Below are positions 4,612-5,093 of a stretch of DNA of 5,093 nt, in pieces (position 1 is the first letter of the stretch; each line of letters starts with the position of its first letter). Under the pieces are notes generated by a model. That model was given only the letters and a program-made list of their open reading frames with translations. It was not told the origin of the DNA and ran no database searches. This DNA is from Actinomycetota bacterium (lineage in GTDB: Bacteria > Actinomycetota > Actinomycetes > Mycobacteriales > Mycobacteriaceae). Both the position numbers and the translations under genes were made by a program. The stretch covers positions 1 through 5,093 of the forward strand of contig SYAB01000122.1 in assembly GCA_005787665.1 (NCBI GenBank). The letters are read 5' to 3'.

Positions 4612-5093
4612 ATGAGTCGCGGCACGCATGCGGTTCAGCACGAGGCCGAGCACAAGATCGAGCGCGATGCCCAGCTCAATGACGGGGTGTCAACCCTGCA
4701 TAAGCAAGTGGCGTTGCTGATCGCCGTGCTCGCACTGTTTCTTGCCATCTCGGAGATGCTGGGGAAGAGCGCGCAGACGGAGGCGCTGAACCAGCAGATC
4801 CTGGCCTCGAACATGTGGGACTTGTTCCAGGCAAAGAAGGACCGGGGAACCCAACATCAGCTCGCCATCGATCAGGCCCGTTTCACCCTCGCCACCACGA
4901 CTGATCCGGGCCAGAGGGCCGCGATCGAGGGCAAGATCGATGAGTGGGAGAAAACCGTGGCCCGCTATCAGTCGGAGGTGAATCCAGCCACCGGCCTCGG
5001 AGAGGGCACCGTCCAATTGCAGGGCCGAGCCATCGAGCACGAGAAGTCAAGCCATGAAAAGCTCGCCGAGTACCACCAGTTCGAACTTGCCTC
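4612..5093 (+). CDS. DUF4337 family membrane protein, N-terminal 160 residues (3' part outside window)
   Basis: Open from ATG 4612 to the right edge. The protein begins with a charged His/Glu-rich stretch ('HAVQHEAEHKIERDAQ', 6-21), then a membrane helix at about 32-50 ('KQVALLIAVLALFLAISEML' region). 'ALNQQILASNMWDLFQAKKDR' around 58-78 matches the DUF4337 signature of an N/S-x-x-W-x-x-FQAK-type motif after the helix. Residues 80-160 are a long polar, probably coiled-coil segment rich in Glu, Lys and Gln. The family usually has one or two further helices near the C terminus, expected beyond the window. Function is unknown for the family. The gene is about 62% G+C over the visible part, below the fucosidase (about 67-75% in sampled lines), and uses more TTG, CAT and AAA codons, so later acquisition is possible. 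Confidence 0.72.
   Translation, partial: MSRGTHAVQHEAEHKIERDAQLNDGVSTLHKQVALLIAVLALFLAISEMLGKSAQTEALNQQILASNMWDLFQAKKDRGTQHQLAIDQARFTLATTTDPGQRAAIEGKIDEWEKTVARYQSEVNPATGLGEGTVQLQGRAIEHEKSSHEKLAEYHQFELA

Noticed and set aside
4690..5040. A 116-codon minus-strand open frame opposite the DUF4337 gene
   Set aside because: The plus strand has AAGGAG, a membrane helix and the DUF4337 signature. The minus-strand translation matches nothing recognisable.

Overview
The base composition (about 65-70% G+C in the genes, about 55% in the gaps), the strong wobble-position bias and the protein families point to an actinobacterium, most likely a Mycobacterium or Mycolicibacterium. The DUF3060 membrane protein with an N-terminal 'DPEARIADLER' motif is especially typical of mycobacteria. 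I see no transposase, integrase, CRISPR array, tRNA or rRNA, and nothing that amounts to a new defence or mobile system. This is an ordinary chromosomal stretch of short transcription units, and its more unusual content lies in the gaps.

Layout. (1) 1-480, minus strand: the first 160 codons of a YVTN/YncE-type beta-propeller protein, running off the left edge. (2) 481-851: a 371-base gap. It holds the beta-propeller gene's ribosome binding site, a SigA-type and a possible ECF-type promoter, three CCTCA repeats at helical spacing, and a cluster of inverted repeats, one of which may terminate the next gene. (3) 852-1856, minus: a haem-type oxygenase of the MpaB / DUF2236 family. (4) 1857-2001: a divergent promoter region. 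Reading left is an extended -10 followed by a 12-base perfect palindrome. Reading right is a -10 placed to give a leaderless 15-codon leader ORF that overlaps the next start by ATGA. (5) 2002-2610, plus: a DUF3060 single-span membrane protein. (6) 2617-4080, minus: a GH29 alpha-L-fucosidase, convergent with the previous gene (6-base gap) and preceded at 4106-4369 by a small two-span membrane protein, probably in one operon. (7) 4370-4611: an A+T-richer divergent region with a 13-base repeated motif. (8) 4612 to the right edge, plus: the start of a DUF4337 membrane protein.

The genes do not form an obvious pathway. The only likely co-transcribed pair is the small membrane protein with the fucosidase. 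The oxygenase and DUF3060 gene share a divergent promoter region, and the beta-propeller gene appears to have its own stress-type regulatory region.
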